From Lederbergia panacisoli (lineage in GTDB: Bacteria > Bacillota > Bacilli > Bacillales > Bacillaceae_C), in the NCBI RefSeq assembly GCF_024626525.1, contig NZ_JANJGU010000004.1, positions 1-64,000 on the forward strand: a stretch of DNA of 64,000 nt, in the 5' to 3' direction. The translations under genes and the position numbers were made by a program. Below, in pieces: positions 1-8,663 of the stretch. How positions within the stretch are numbered: the first letter of the stretch is position 1; every line of letters begins with the position of its first letter. The notes under the pieces are model-generated. The model worked only from the letters and a program-made list of their open reading frames with translations, was not told the DNA's origin and searched no databases.

Positions 1-48
1 TGTGACATACTCTTTAAATACTGCATCATAAGATTTGTACGTTGCCAT
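1..48 (-). CDS. N-terminal fragment of an unidentified protein, cut by the window edge
   Basis: An ATG at 46-48 on the minus strand opens a frame that runs off the window start (16 codons, MATYKSYDAVFKEYVT). An AAGGG-like ribosome site and a good sigma-A promoter (69-97) lie upstream, which is why I treat it as a real gene start. Too little is visible to name a family. Confidence 0.5.
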   Translation of the reverse strand, partial: MATYKSYDAVFKEYVT

Positions 49-68
49 GTGGAAACACGCCCTTTTGT

Positions 69-97
69 ATGTTATTTATGATTTAAACATACGTCAA
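69..97 (-). promoter_or_regulatory. sigma-A promoter of the gene running off the left edge
   Basis: On the minus strand TTGACG (92-97) and TAACAT (69-74) are separated by 17 bp. It points at the partial gene starting at 48. Confidence 0.5.
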
Positions 98-160
98 TTC
101 TGTCGTCCACTATTTATACTACATCCAGTAGAGGATGAGGATTAGTCATCAAAAGGTAAT

Positions 161-305
161 GATTTCGCCATGTGTTGCACCCAATTGAGAGGGAAATCAT
201 CAAAAATTAAAGTTTTCCGTCTTGCATTGCATCCAATCGAAACGGAAATGCTCACCAAGCAGGCTTTGCGTTTCGATTCGCACCCAATCGATACGGAAAC
301 TCTCA
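161..305. repeat. Three degenerate 51-52 bp hairpin-forming repeats
   Basis: The motif GCAYCCAATYGA occurs at 177, 229 and 280, a period of 52 and 51 bp. Each copy is flanked by TTTC/TTTCCG on the left and CGGAAA/GGGAAA on the right, so each can fold into an imperfect stem-loop with the CCAAT core in the loop. Together with the left promoter and the ykuS terminator, these repeats account for the gene-free stretch 49-390. No coding frame is supported here. Confidence 0.55.
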
Positions 306-350
306 CAAAGCAACAAAAGGCAGTACTCGGTTCATAATCTGCAATAATAA

Positions 351-377
351 AAGAGCTTGGAAATACGCCAAGCTCTT
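351..377 (-). terminator. Rho-independent terminator of ykuS
   Basis: Arms AAGAGCTTGG and CCAAGCTCTT form a perfect 10-bp stem with a 7-nt loop. On the minus strand a T-rich tail (TTTTATTATT) follows, directly after the stop of the gene at 391. Confidence 0.85.
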
Positions 378-390
378 ATTCATTCCTAAT

Positions 391-639
391 TTAATGAAGT
401 TTTACTTTATTCTCAACTTGCTGGCAAACTTCTTCCGCTGACAAACCATTCGCATCAATGACGGATCCTTCCATTGATATGTTTTGTATTCCCATGAAAT
501 TGGAATCCAGACCTGATACGACACAACAATCTACATTTTTAATATCCGATTCGTTATGAACTGGAACTACTTCGTATCCTTTTTCTTGAAGTGCTTGCTG
601 TACATTTGTCAAAGCCGGTTCGATACCGATTTTAGCCAC
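391..639 (-). CDS. ykuS: UPF0180 family protein (YkuS-like)
   Basis: An 82-residue protein whose start (VAKIGIEPALTNVQQALQEK) matches the small UPF0180/YkuS family of Bacillus, usually about 80 residues. I chose the GTG at 637-639: it has a GGGAGGTG ribosome site 6 bp upstream and gives the family length. The open frame continues upstream to 693 without a ribosome site. Function is unknown in the family. It is separated from the ABC exporter genes upstream by about 50 bp and ends at a clear terminator. Confidence 0.8.
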   Translation of the reverse strand: MAKIGIEPALTNVQQALQEKGYEVVPVHNESDIKNVDCCVVSGLDSNFMGIQNISMEGSVIDANGLSAEEVCQQVENKVKLH

Positions 640-689
640 AAAGCACACCTCCCTTTCCAGTCTAGTTTTCCTGTTTATAATTGAAATAT

Positions 690-2294
690 TCACCCGTGAA
701 TATCTCGTTTATTGTAAAAAAGGAATCCTATTAGGGACGTGATAATCGCGATTATCGTCAACATCAAAACACTCATAAATTTCATGTCCTCAATTGGAAG
801 CTGTGGAATATAGCCGTACGGTGATAAATTACTCATCCATTCAGGGAATTGAAGCAATTTGCCTAAATAAACAACGATGAATGAGTAAAGCAAGTAAATC
901 CAGGAAAGCCCAGTAAGGCTTGGAGCAAAACCAAGAAATAATACCGCTAGGCCAATCATCACCCCCATTGCTGGAAGATAGACAATCGCCGCTCCGTAAA
1001 TAGTGCTAAAGGCTATCCCCTCATCCATAACAGCCGCCCCGGCAGACCATAATCCGATGGCAGTCATTGATAGGACGAGAAAACCAATTCCGAACGATAC
1101 AATCAAATAACTGGCCAAAAGTTTTGTTCGTGAAACTGCACGACTAAGTAAATGTTCAGTACGATTTTTTCCTTCTTCACCTTTTAATTTTAAGATCGCT
1201 ATTAATGCTGGAACGGTACTTATCATTGCTAATATGGACATGATCATCGATACAAATTGTTCCGTTAAAGAAAAGCCTTCGGTGGGTGTTAAAATATCCT
1301 TCAACATGTCAATATCTTTAAAATATGATTCAATATCGCCTAAAACTGATCCGTACGATGCTCCTAAAACAAACATACCTAAGGTCCAAGCGATGATGCC
1401 GGTCCGTTGTAATCTAAAACTGAGTCCTAAAGGGCTTTGTAAAAATAACGATGCATGCTTTTTCCCTGGCTTGGATGGTAAAAATCCAGCACCTAAATCA
1501 CGAAAGGAATTCAAATTGTAAGCAAAGATAAATAAAACAACGGATGCACCAATCGTTAGTAAGATGGGCCACCAATAATTATTCACATATACTTCCGAGC
1601 TAAGAATCCATCCAAATGGAGAAAACCAAGACATGGTTTCGTTGCTGACATCCCCAATTGCCCGAATCAAGTATGATCCGCCTAAAATGACAAAACTTAG
1701 TCCAATAGTTCCTCGCGAATTTTCTGCAAGCTGTGCAAATACGGCTGTAATGGCTGTGAAAAAAATTCCCGTTACACCTAATGCTGCCCCATATAAAAGT
1801 GAGCCATTCAAATCCATGCTCTCAATTTTTAAAGCATACAAACCTATTCCAACAATAAGAGCTAAAAGCACATTCATTCCAATCAAGACCAAAATCGTTG
1901 CGCTTAAGTTAGATAATCTTCCAACAGGCAAAGACCGAATTAATTCAATACGTCCTTCTTCTTCGTCTGCTCGTGTATGCCGGGCTACAAGTAAAATACT
2001 CATCAAGGCTACAATGATAGCAGTGAAGAGCAACATTTGATGTGCCATCATTGCGCCATTCGTATAATTGTCCAATCCATATCCTTTTCCGACCATTGCA
2101 GTCATGGCAGGATTACGCATTGTTTCAGCAATTGCCTGCCTATCGATATCCGTAACATATAAATCTTTGAAGGCAATCGCTGTTAAAAAAGTAACAGAAG
2201 ATAGAGAAAGCAGCCAAATAGGAATGCGTACACGGTCGCGCCGAATGATAAAGCGAGTAAGGCTGCCCGTCTCGTTATATAGCCTGCTTGCCAT
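690..2294 (-). CDS. ABC-2 type exporter permease (antibiotic exporter family)
   Basis: A 534-residue integral membrane protein with about twelve hydrophobic segments, two repeats of six, as in the large permeases annotated as exporters of polyketide antibiotics. Its ATG overlaps the stop of the ATPase gene by one base (TAATG), so the two are translationally coupled and likely form one exporter with two copies of the ATPase. A TetR-family gene is transcribed divergently, a common layout for drug-responsive exporters. Substrate is unknown. Assignment as an ABC permease is strong from length and context; the drug-export role is inferred. Confidence 0.82.
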   Translation of the reverse strand: MASRLYNETGSLTRFIIRRDRVRIPIWLLSLSSVTFLTAIAFKDLYVTDIDRQAIAETMRNPAMTAMVGKGYGLDNYTNGAMMAHQMLLFTAIIVALMSILLVARHTRADEEEGRIELIRSLPVGRLSNLSATILVLIGMNVLLALIVGIGLYALKIESMDLNGSLLYGAALGVTGIFFTAITAVFAQLAENSRGTIGLSFVILGGSYLIRAIGDVSNETMSWFSPFGWILSSEVYVNNYWWPILLTIGASVVLFIFAYNLNSFRDLGAGFLPSKPGKKHASLFLQSPLGLSFRLQRTGIIAWTLGMFVLGASYGSVLGDIESYFKDIDMLKDILTPTEGFSLTEQFVSMIMSILAMISTVPALIAILKLKGEEGKNRTEHLLSRAVSRTKLLASYLIVSFGIGFLVLSMTAIGLWSAGAAVMDEGIAFSTIYGAAIVYLPAMGVMIGLAVLFLGFAPSLTGLSWIYLLYSFIVVYLGKLLQFPEWMSNLSPYGYIPQLPIEDMKFMSVLMLTIIAIITSLIGFLFYNKRDIHG

Positions 2295-3181
2295 TATGCG
2301 TCACCTCGAGACCCTTCGTAATGACGCATAAATAAATCTTCTAATGTTGGCGGTGTGCTTTCTAATTTCACAATCCCAAACTGACTGATATATCTCACGA
2401 CTTCATCTATTTCTTCCGAATCTACTTGGAATGAAAGGGAATGTCCTTTATGTTCAACATCGTGTACCCCTTTTAATTCCTGAATAGCTGCAATTGGTTG
2501 TTTTGTTTCAACGACAAGATTCAATCTTGTTAAATGACGCAATTCATTTAATGAACCTGTTTCGATGATTTTTCCTTCACGAATGATCCCAACTCGGTCA
2601 CATAACTTTTCGACTTCAGATAAAATGTGGCTAGAAAGCAGTACACTTTTCCCAGCCTTTTTAGCATCTATCACGCATTCTTGAAAAATTTTCTCCATTA
2701 ATGGATCAAGGCCAGATGTCGGCTCATCCAAAATGTAAAGGTCGGCCTCCGAAGAAAAAGCTGAAACTAATGCAACTTTTTGTCTATTTCCTTTTGAATA
2801 TGTCCTACATTTTTTTGCAGGGTCTAAATCAAATTTTTGTATCAGTTCTTCGCGTCGGCTTTTATGATTCGTTCCACGAAGTTTTACAAATAAATCAATG
2901 ACCTCTCCGCCTGTCAAATTTGGCCATAAGTTCACATCTCCGGGCACGTAAGCAATCCGTTTGTGAATTTCAACAGCATCATTCCATGCATCTTTACCGA
3001 AAATCTTAGCTTCGCCTTCTGTTGCTTTTAAAATCCCGAGTAAAACACGAATCGTTGTAGATTTCCCCGCCCCATTTGGACCAATAAAACCAAAGATTTC
3101 ACCCTCATTGACTTCTATATTAACACCGTCCAATGCAGTAAAATTTCCAAATCTTTTTGTTAAATTGGATGTTCTTAACAT
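2294..3181 (-). CDS. ABC transporter ATP-binding protein (drug-exporter type)
   Basis: A 295-residue ATPase with Walker A GPNGAGKSTT near residue 40, an ABC signature in the variant form YSKGNRQK, Walker B LYILDEPTSGLDP and the H-loop SSHIL. A C-terminal domain of about 80 residues follows, as in DrrA-like exporters. I prefer the ATG at 3179-3181 because family members begin around MLRTSNLTKRFG; in-frame GTG and TTG codons up to 3199 are also possible. First gene of the pair with the permease at 690-2294; it presumably energises export through it. Confidence 0.85.
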   Translation of the reverse strand: MLRTSNLTKRFGNFTALDGVNIEVNEGEIFGFIGPNGAGKSTTIRVLLGILKATEGEAKIFGKDAWNDAVEIHKRIAYVPGDVNLWPNLTGGEVIDLFVKLRGTNHKSRREELIQKFDLDPAKKCRTYSKGNRQKVALVSAFSSEADLYILDEPTSGLDPLMEKIFQECVIDAKKAGKSVLLSSHILSEVEKLCDRVGIIREGKIIETGSLNELRHLTRLNLVVETKQPIAAIQELKGVHDVEHKGHSLSFQVDSEEIDEVVRYISQFGIVKLESTPPTLEDLFMRHYEGSRGDA

Positions 3182-3233
3182 GTTCAATCCACTCACCACT
3201 CCCGCAAGTTTTGAAATATTTTACTCTATATAG

Positions 3234-3277
3234 TTCATAATATATATAAATTGATTGTGTTTCAATATACTTATGAA
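3234..3277. promoter_or_regulatory. Imperfect palindrome between the exporter and its TetR gene (candidate operator)
   Basis: TTCATAA at 3234-3240 mirrors TTATGAA at 3271-3277, with a nested ATTGA-N7-TCAAT pair at 3250-3266. It sits in the short AT-rich divergent intergenic region, where a TetR repressor of both units would be expected to bind. Inference from symmetry and position only. Confidence 0.4.
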
Positions 3278-3335
3278 ATATATTTATTGTTTTATTACAA
3301 AACTTTCATTAAAATAAAAAATGAGGTGAAAGAGA

Positions 3336-3932
3336 TTGGATGGGTTTACAAGACGTAAAGAAATGAAGAAATCAGATATTCTAAATGCTGCATGGGCACT
3401 ATTCATGGAATTTGGTGTACAGAAAGTATCCGTCGCAGAAATTGCGAGGAAAGCAAATGTATCGCAAGTGACCATATATAATTATTTTGAAAGCAAGGAA
3501 AATTTAGTTCATGAGGTGATCATTTTTTACATAGATAAAGAGTGGTTGGAATATGAACTATTACTTAAAAGCAATGTTCCTTTTCCAGATAAAATTAAAC
3601 AAATTATTTTTAATAAAAAAGAAACGGCTAATAAAATTCATGAAGATTTTTATCAATATTTTATGAAAGAATATGCTGCAGAGATGAGTTATATCGAAAA
3701 TCTTTATATTGAAAAGACAGTGCCGAGTTTTATTAATTTATTTAATGAAGGGAAAGAGCAGGGATATATTGATAAGGACTTATCGAATGAAGCGATTTTA
3801 TTTTATATTCAAATGATGAAGGAACATATGCAGAGAGAGGATGTTTATCAGAAGGTCCTCCCAATGACGGAAGAGTTAATGAATCTTTTGTTTTACGGAA
3901 TAATGGGGAAAAAAGAGGATGAAAAAAAGTAG
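3336..3932 (+). CDS. TetR/AcrR family transcriptional regulator
   Basis: A 198-residue protein with an N-terminal helix-turn-helix: FGVQKVSVAEIARKANVSQV followed by TIYNYFESKENL is the classical TetR DNA-binding pattern (about residues 20-58). The C-terminal ligand domain is poorly conserved, as usual. I use the TTG at 3336 because AGGTGA lies 7 bp upstream; the next ATG (3363) has only a weak site. Divergent from the exporter genes, which it probably represses until a ligand binds. Confidence 0.88.
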   Translation: MDGFTRRKEMKKSDILNAAWALFMEFGVQKVSVAEIARKANVSQVTIYNYFESKENLVHEVIIFYIDKEWLEYELLLKSNVPFPDKIKQIIFNKKETANKIHEDFYQYFMKEYAAEMSYIENLYIEKTVPSFINLFNEGKEQGYIDKDLSNEAILFYIQMMKEHMQREDVYQKVLPMTEELMNLLFYGIMGKKEDEKK

Positions 3933-3956
3933 GATACGGAACTCAATCCCATATCC

Positions 3957-4985
3957 TTAAGTAAAGTATTCCATTTTAGCTTCAGGAAAGTACCTTTTCA
4001 AATAACCTCCAAGTGTATCTTTTATATCCTCTTGTTCTTCATCCTTATACACATACTTGCCTATGCCGTATTTCCCCCATTTATATTTCCTTTTTGCTTC
4101 GTCGAGTTCGAGTTTTGTCATCGGATAGTTTTTTTGAATGACTCGTTTAGCCGGCATCGTAAAGCGATGTTGAATTAATTCAAATGTTAAGTTCTTTTTA
4201 GCAAAGCTTGGCAGTTCTGCTTCAAGCTTTTGAAACATTTCCCCATAACCTTCTTTCCAGCCTTCGTGTAAATAGATGGGGGCTACAATAAAGCCAAGCG
4301 GGTATCCAGCATTCGCCACTTTAATAGCAGCTTCGATCCTTTCATTTAATCTGGATGTCCCTGGTTCAAAATACTTAATGATATAATCATCGTTAATGCT
4401 AAAACGAAAACGAGTTTTACCATTATGGTTTGCATCTAAAAGATGGTCCACATGAGCAAACTTTGTCACAAAACGTAATTTTCCATATTTCGATTGACCG
4501 AAATATTCTATCGCTTTTTTTAGCGAGTGAGTTAAATGGTCAACGCCAACAATATCGGACGTACAGGATGCCTCGAACCTTGTTTCATCTGGTGCACGTT
4601 CTTCCATATAGCTTTCCGCGGATTCGAGGATCTCATCGACATTTACATATGTTCGTATATACGGCTTACTTCCCATCGTCGTTTGCAAGTAGCAGTAATG
4701 GCAATGCCCCATGCAGCCGGTCGCAAAGGGAATGGCATATTCAGCGGAGGGCTTTGACGTATCGAATTTCAATGTTTTTCTAACCCCTACGACCAGCGTT
4801 GATTTGGCAATTCTGTATTTTTGAAAATGATTTTCACCAGGTAAATTGCGGATCTGATTATGTGAGGTCGTTTGCCGCGTTTCAATACCCATTTCTTTGA
4901 ATTTATTGACTAACGTTTTTCCAAGTGGATATTCGAGAGCACCAGGTTCAAAGTAGACGAGTTGAGGAGTAAAAGGTTTAACCAT
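3957..4985 (-). CDS. splB: Spore photoproduct lyase
   Basis: A radical-SAM enzyme that repairs 5-thyminyl-5,6-dihydrothymine in germinating spores. The protein is 342 residues, the length of B. subtilis SplB. The iron-sulfur cysteines fall at 91, 95 and 98 (GCMGHCHYCYL) and the hydrogen-donor cysteine at 141 (EASCTSD), exactly the B. subtilis positions, which fixes the start at 4985. That ATG overlaps the end of splA (ATGGTTAA) and has GAGG 6 bp upstream. The window therefore comes from a spore former. Transcription is expected in the forespore from the promoter at 5264-5293. Confidence 0.96.
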   Translation of the reverse strand: MVKPFTPQLVYFEPGALEYPLGKTLVNKFKEMGIETRQTTSHNQIRNLPGENHFQKYRIAKSTLVVGVRKTLKFDTSKPSAEYAIPFATGCMGHCHYCYLQTTMGSKPYIRTYVNVDEILESAESYMEERAPDETRFEASCTSDIVGVDHLTHSLKKAIEYFGQSKYGKLRFVTKFAHVDHLLDANHNGKTRFRFSINDDYIIKYFEPGTSRLNERIEAAIKVANAGYPLGFIVAPIYLHEGWKEGYGEMFQKLEAELPSFAKKNLTFELIQHRFTMPAKRVIQKNYPMTKLELDEAKRKYKWGKYGIGKYVYKDEEQEDIKDTLGGYLKRYFPEAKMEYFT

Positions 4986-5229
4986 AATAATCCTCAATAT
5001 CTGCGGAACCGAATGCCTCGTAATATGCTTGTTCTGCCTCTGCCTTTGAGTGGAAAATGGCTAATTCTTCAGAAATAGGGTAGTACGTTTCGTAAAGAAA
5101 TAGTGCTAATTGATTCGGATGGTTGGGAGTTTGAACGACAGCCGCTTCTTGAATATTCGCAACGTCCTGTGTATGAGGATTCCGATAAATGACATACACA
5201 ATCTGCCCTGGGTTGTATGTATTTTGCAT
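4978..5229 (-). CDS. splA: Transcriptional regulator SplA
   Basis: An 83-residue protein with the SplA core (GQIVYVIYRNPHTQDVANIQ, then ALFLYETYYP). In B. subtilis SplA is a TRAP-like negative regulator of the spl operon. The ATG at 5227-5229 has AGGAT 6-7 bp upstream. It overlaps splB by 8 bp, so the two are co-translated. The assignment rests on recognised sequence and on the invariant splA-splB pairing. Confidence 0.93.
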   Translation of the reverse strand: MQNTYNPGQIVYVIYRNPHTQDVANIQEAAVVQTPNHPNQLALFLYETYYPISEELAIFHSKAEAEQAYYEAFGSADIEDYYG

Positions 5230-5263
5230 TTTTTCATCCTGCTTCCATAAAGTGATATGTTTA

Positions 5264-5293
5264 TACTATGTTTAAAAAGATTAACATTATTCA
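5264..5293 (-). promoter_or_regulatory. Sigma-G-type (forespore) promoter of splAB
   Basis: On the minus strand TGAATA (5288-5293) and CATAGTA (5264-5270) are separated by exactly 17 bp. This resembles the sigma-G consensus (gHATR, 17-18 bp, CATNHTA) with one -10 deviation. B. subtilis splAB is known to be sigma-G dependent. The -35 lies within the last codons of the upstream ferritin-like gene. Confidence 0.7.
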
Positions 5294-5718
5294 AACATCA
5301 TGCTGTTTAGCTCATCTATATGCATTCGATCTTCATTCAAATTAGCATTCACAATTTGCAGGCTCTCCCGGTCAAGATCACCTTTAACAATTTCTTCTGT
5401 TTTATTAATCCCCATTTCTTGCCCTCTTATGGCGTCCTTTAAAATTTCCTCTGTACTATTAGGAATTCCTTTTATTTTCATCATTCCTTCCATTATTGAT
5501 AGCTTAAATCCATTATCTTCTACAGGCTTTCCACCTAAATTTTGAATTCTTTCCGCGGTTTTTAAGGCGTGTTGTTTGTGCCCTTGTTGGATCTTTTGCA
5601 ATGTTTTCCTTACAGTGGGGTTTGATATATTTTGAATGTAATACTCGTATGAATGGATGGCCATATACTCACCTCTGAGATAAGCATTTAGCTCCTTCAC
5701 TATATTTTCATTGTTCAT
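5287..5718 (-). CDS. Ferritin-like, DUF2383-type protein
   Basis: About 143 residues, almost all helical, with repeated acidic/His patterns typical of four-helix di-iron-like folds: LRGEYMAIHSYEYYI near the start, QGHKQHA in the second helix, RGQEMGINKTEE in the third and NEDRMHIDEL at the end. This matches DUF2383/ferritin-like proteins. I prefer the ATG at 5716-5718; a GTG at 5730 in the same frame sits on top of the ribosome site (AAAGGAGA). It is oriented like splAB but that operon has its own promoter. Function unknown; possible metal or stress role. Confidence 0.7.
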   Translation of the reverse strand: MNNENIVKELNAYLRGEYMAIHSYEYYIQNISNPTVRKTLQKIQQGHKQHALKTAERIQNLGGKPVEDNGFKLSIMEGMMKIKGIPNSTEEILKDAIRGQEMGINKTEEIVKGDLDRESLQIVNANLNEDRMHIDELNSMMFE

Positions 5719-5857
5719 AGCATCGGTCACTCTCCTTTATAAAGATCGTAAACATGGTAAAAAATAATTATAATATTACTCTTCACTGATTTTTAAAAAA
5801 TATAACCTTTATAATTAGATTGGAAGCGATTAGAAATTAAAAAAAGAAGGTGAAGGA

Positions 5858-6622
5858 ATGATGTTCAGTCATTACGGGAAACTTTGTACGGAATTTTATG
5901 ACTTTACAAAACCGGTTGGGAAATCAATCAATGGGGATCTCGAGTATTATTTTGAAAGATTAAAACATGTTAAAGGAAGAATCCTAGAAGCAGGAGTGGG
6001 GTCGGGAAGATTTTTAATCCCGCTTTTAGAAAAAGGATACGTTGTAGATGGCTTGGATTATTCTGCGGATATGCTAAAGTCCTGTAGAAGTCGTTGTGAA
6101 AATAGAGGGTTAAATCCTGAATTATTCGAAGGTAAACTTGAGGATTTCAATTTACCTTATAAGTACGAAGCGATTATTATGCCTACTGGAACATTTTGTT
6201 TGTTGGAAACAAGGGAAGCTGCGATAAATGCATTAACATGTTTTAAAAGTCATTTGTTGCCTGGCGGGAAAATTATTGTAGACTTAGCATTGCCTAAAGA
6301 TTTTAAAGTGGGTGACATTTCCACAAGTGTCATTTCTCTATCAAATGGAGAAGGAATCACGCTTGAAAGCCAATCAATCGAAATTGACTGGGTTAGGCAA
6401 AGGACCGTAACGCATCTTAAGTATGAAAAATGGAAAGAGGGAAGGTTAATAGATACAGAGCTTCAAAGATTAGTAATGAGCTGGTATGGAATCGAAGAAT
6501 TTAAGCTCATTTTAAATGAAATTGGATTTAAGAATATTTCCATTTCATCGGAGTATATTTATGCAAAATACCCAAAGAATCCGGATGAAGTAATCACATT
6601 TGAAGCAGAACTAAAGTCATAG
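5858..6622 (+). CDS. Class I SAM-dependent methyltransferase
   Basis: A 254-residue protein with a Rossmann-type methyltransferase core. Motif I is ILEAGVGSGRFLIPL (about residues 40-55), followed by VDGLDYSADML (acidic residue for the SAM ribose) and LPGGKIIVDL after strand 4. Substrate cannot be read; the closest description is the methyltransferase-25/11 group. Ribosome site GAAGGTG lies 7 bp before the first of two adjacent ATGs. It stands alone between oppositely oriented genes. Confidence 0.85.
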   Translation: MMFSHYGKLCTEFYDFTKPVGKSINGDLEYYFERLKHVKGRILEAGVGSGRFLIPLLEKGYVVDGLDYSADMLKSCRSRCENRGLNPELFEGKLEDFNLPYKYEAIIMPTGTFCLLETREAAINALTCFKSHLLPGGKIIVDLALPKDFKVGDISTSVISLSNGEGITLESQSIEIDWVRQRTVTHLKYEKWKEGRLIDTELQRLVMSWYGIEEFKLILNEIGFKNISISSEYIYAKYPKNPDEVITFEAELKS

Positions 6623-6646
6623 AATTTCGAAGGAATAAGCAAAATG

Positions 6647-6677
6647 AGGTGGAGATATGATTCATCTTTCCCCACCT
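6647..6677 (+). terminator. Possible weak terminator after the methyltransferase gene
   Basis: AGGTGG and CCACCT form the outer stem, with AGAT/ATCT pairing inside. The following sequence is only moderately T-rich, so termination is uncertain. Confidence 0.35.
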
Positions 6678-6782
6678 AAATTATTTTAGTATCTACACTC
6701 TTCTTGGGCGGGATTTGCTGATCGCTTTTTGTATCGCTCTGGTTTATTCGTACGCATATATGGTTCTTTTCCGATTGCTCTT

Positions 6783-7734
6783 TTAATCGATTTTCATATC
6801 AAACGAACGTCTTTCCCCACTTCCAGCTGCAGTAAGTAAGATTTTCATTTCGTTCGGAACATAGGAGACGGTGTATAGTGTGCCAAAAAATTGATCATAG
6901 TCCGTATAAAACAAAGGAGAGTCTGTTTTGCTGAACCATTCGTGAAATTCATCCAAGGTTTGTAAGGAGCTGTTTTTTTCTAATGCAGCTAAACGGTCAT
7001 CTGAAGAGCCAACCCATTTTCTGTTAAATGACTCCATTTTTTCTGTTTGGAATTTGTTAACACAGGCAAGCTCGTTTGGACGGGTTAAAATGTGAACCTG
7101 TTCCGGTGAAGACTCAACGACGGCAAAGTTTCCTTTTTGATCTAGTAGAGAGTAATTATAGCATGCAGCATGGGGTAATTTTTTTAATAATTGAACGGCT
7201 TCCTCGACATCTTTACACATTTCTAAAACAATCCGCACAATCGTGCTGCAAACAAAGCCTTTTTTATAAAATTCGTTATTAACAAAATGTAAACCGACTA
7301 CTAGACCGTTTCGATTCATCCCATCCAATCGACCAACTAGAAATTGAGCATTACCGTAAATAATACCGTTCTTAATAAATAGGCCATCATAAACCTTTGG
7401 ACTGAAATCATAATTTCTTACGTAAAAATCACTTGTTATGAGACTCGTACATCCTAATTCTGCAAGCTGAGGCATGTCATACCCGGCTAGTAAGCGGAGA
7501 ATTTCCGCTTCAGGGAATCCTGACCCGTCCATTATGCCTTGCAGTTCTTCCAAAAGAGCGGGACAATAAGCGTTTAGAACTTCTTTGACTTCATCAATAT
7601 TTTGTTGAAATGAATATATCTTTTGTAACTCTTTGAATTGTGTTTGCACCGCTGTTGATTGTTTCAAGATGGAACCTAAAGAGAACCCATTTTCGTAGTA
7701 GTTTCCAGAAAGAACTAAAGGGGATAGGGAACAA
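6783..7734 (-). CDS. C45-type acyl-CoA:6-APA acyltransferase-like hydrolase, with an apparent frameshift at its start
   Basis: A Ntn-hydrolase-type protein of the peptidase C45 / penicillin acyltransferase-like family. The likely nucleophile is the cysteine of ELGCTSLIT, released by autocatalytic cleavage, followed by FYVRNYDFSP and GLHFVNN motifs. The reading frame stays open upstream to an ATG at 7775 that has no ribosome site. A good site (AGAGGAG, 7742-7748) instead points 7 bp downstream to a TTG at 7732-7734, which is out of frame by one base because of the C4 run at 7720-7723. Removing one C gives MFPIPLVLSGNYYENGF, the expected family start. The gene may be disrupted or there may be a one-base sequence error. 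Confidence 0.72.
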
Positions 7735-7789
7735 AACGCCACTCCTCTACATATGAATATAAAAAATATTATCATAATCTATGAAAAGA

Positions 7790-7822
7790 AACCGGACTTC
7801 ATTTGCTCAATGAAGTCCGGTT
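7790..7822 (-). terminator. Rho-independent terminator of the dedA gene
   Basis: A perfect 14-bp stem (AACCGGACTTCATT with AATGAAGTCCGGTT) and a 5-nt loop lies just after the stop at 7827 and is followed on the minus strand by TCTTTTC. Confidence 0.88.
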
Positions 7823-7826
7823 CGGT

Positions 7827-8468
7827 TTATTTTGAAAATCGTTCTTTTACAACGCCGATAATTGCTGGCAGAACGGATATAAAGATGATGAGCAGGATAA
7901 CAGTTGAAAAGTTATTTTTGATGATAGGGATATTCCCAAAGAAGTAACCAGCAATTGTACAGAGCAACACCCATATTGCACCACCTACGATATTATAGGT
8001 AATGAAATAACGATAGTTCATCCGGCTTGCCCCTGCAACAAATGGAGCAAATGTACGGATAAATGGCATGAAACGAGCGAATATAATTGTTTTACCACCA
8101 TGTTTATTAAAGAATTCCTCTGCTTTTTCCATTTTTTCTTTGTTAATCATCTTACCGATCCAGCTATTTGGTGGAATCGATGTACCGATTTTTTTTCCGA
8201 TATGGTAATTGACCGTATCCCCAATGACTGCAGCGGTAAAAAAGACGATCAGGAGTATTGCGATATTAAAAGCACCAACTGCCGCAAAAGCTCCACTTGC
8301 AAACAATAAAGAATCTCCAGGTAAAAATGGAAAAACGACGACACCTGTTTCAACAAAGACAATTAAAAATAAAATGAGGTAAGACCATATATCAAATATT
8401 TGAATGATGTCGATTAAATGTTCATCGATATGTAAAATGAAACTAATTAAACTTTTTATAATATTCAC
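7827..8468 (-). CDS. DedA family membrane protein
   Basis: A 213-residue membrane protein of the DedA/SNARE-associated (VTT) family. Family motifs are ETGVVVFPFLPGDSLL (about residues 40-55) and FARFMPFIRTFAPFVAGASR near residue 130, followed by NYRYF. Some DedA proteins in Gram-positives translocate undecaprenyl phosphate; which DedA subgroup this is cannot be told here. It starts at a GTG (8466-8468) with AGGGA 9-10 bp upstream. Single-gene unit ending at its own terminator. Confidence 0.9.
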   Translation of the reverse strand: MNIIKSLISFILHIDEHLIDIIQIFDIWSYLILFLIVFVETGVVVFPFLPGDSLLFASGAFAAVGAFNIAILLIVFFTAAVIGDTVNYHIGKKIGTSIPPNSWIGKMINKEKMEKAEEFFNKHGGKTIIFARFMPFIRTFAPFVAGASRMNYRYFITYNIVGGAIWVLLCTIAGYFFGNIPIIKNNFSTVILLIIFISVLPAIIGVVKERFSK

Positions 8469-8663
8469 GTTTCCAAATCCCTTTTAGATAATGTAATAGA
8501 AAATGATGTCCAAAACACATTATCACCTTTTTAGGCTAATACCGCAAGTGTCATTATTAGAAGGGGGTATATGAAGACTGAAAGATTTAGTACAATATAA
8601 AGTAAGAACATATATTTTTCGAGTCCTTAAGATAGATAGAAAGATAGAAAAGGGTGTGGAAAA

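Noticed and set aside
6686-6757. 23-residue open frame (MRTNKPERYKKRSANPAQEE...) on the minus strand
   Set aside because: No ribosome site and no recognised small-protein family; could be the remnant of something longer but cannot be supported.
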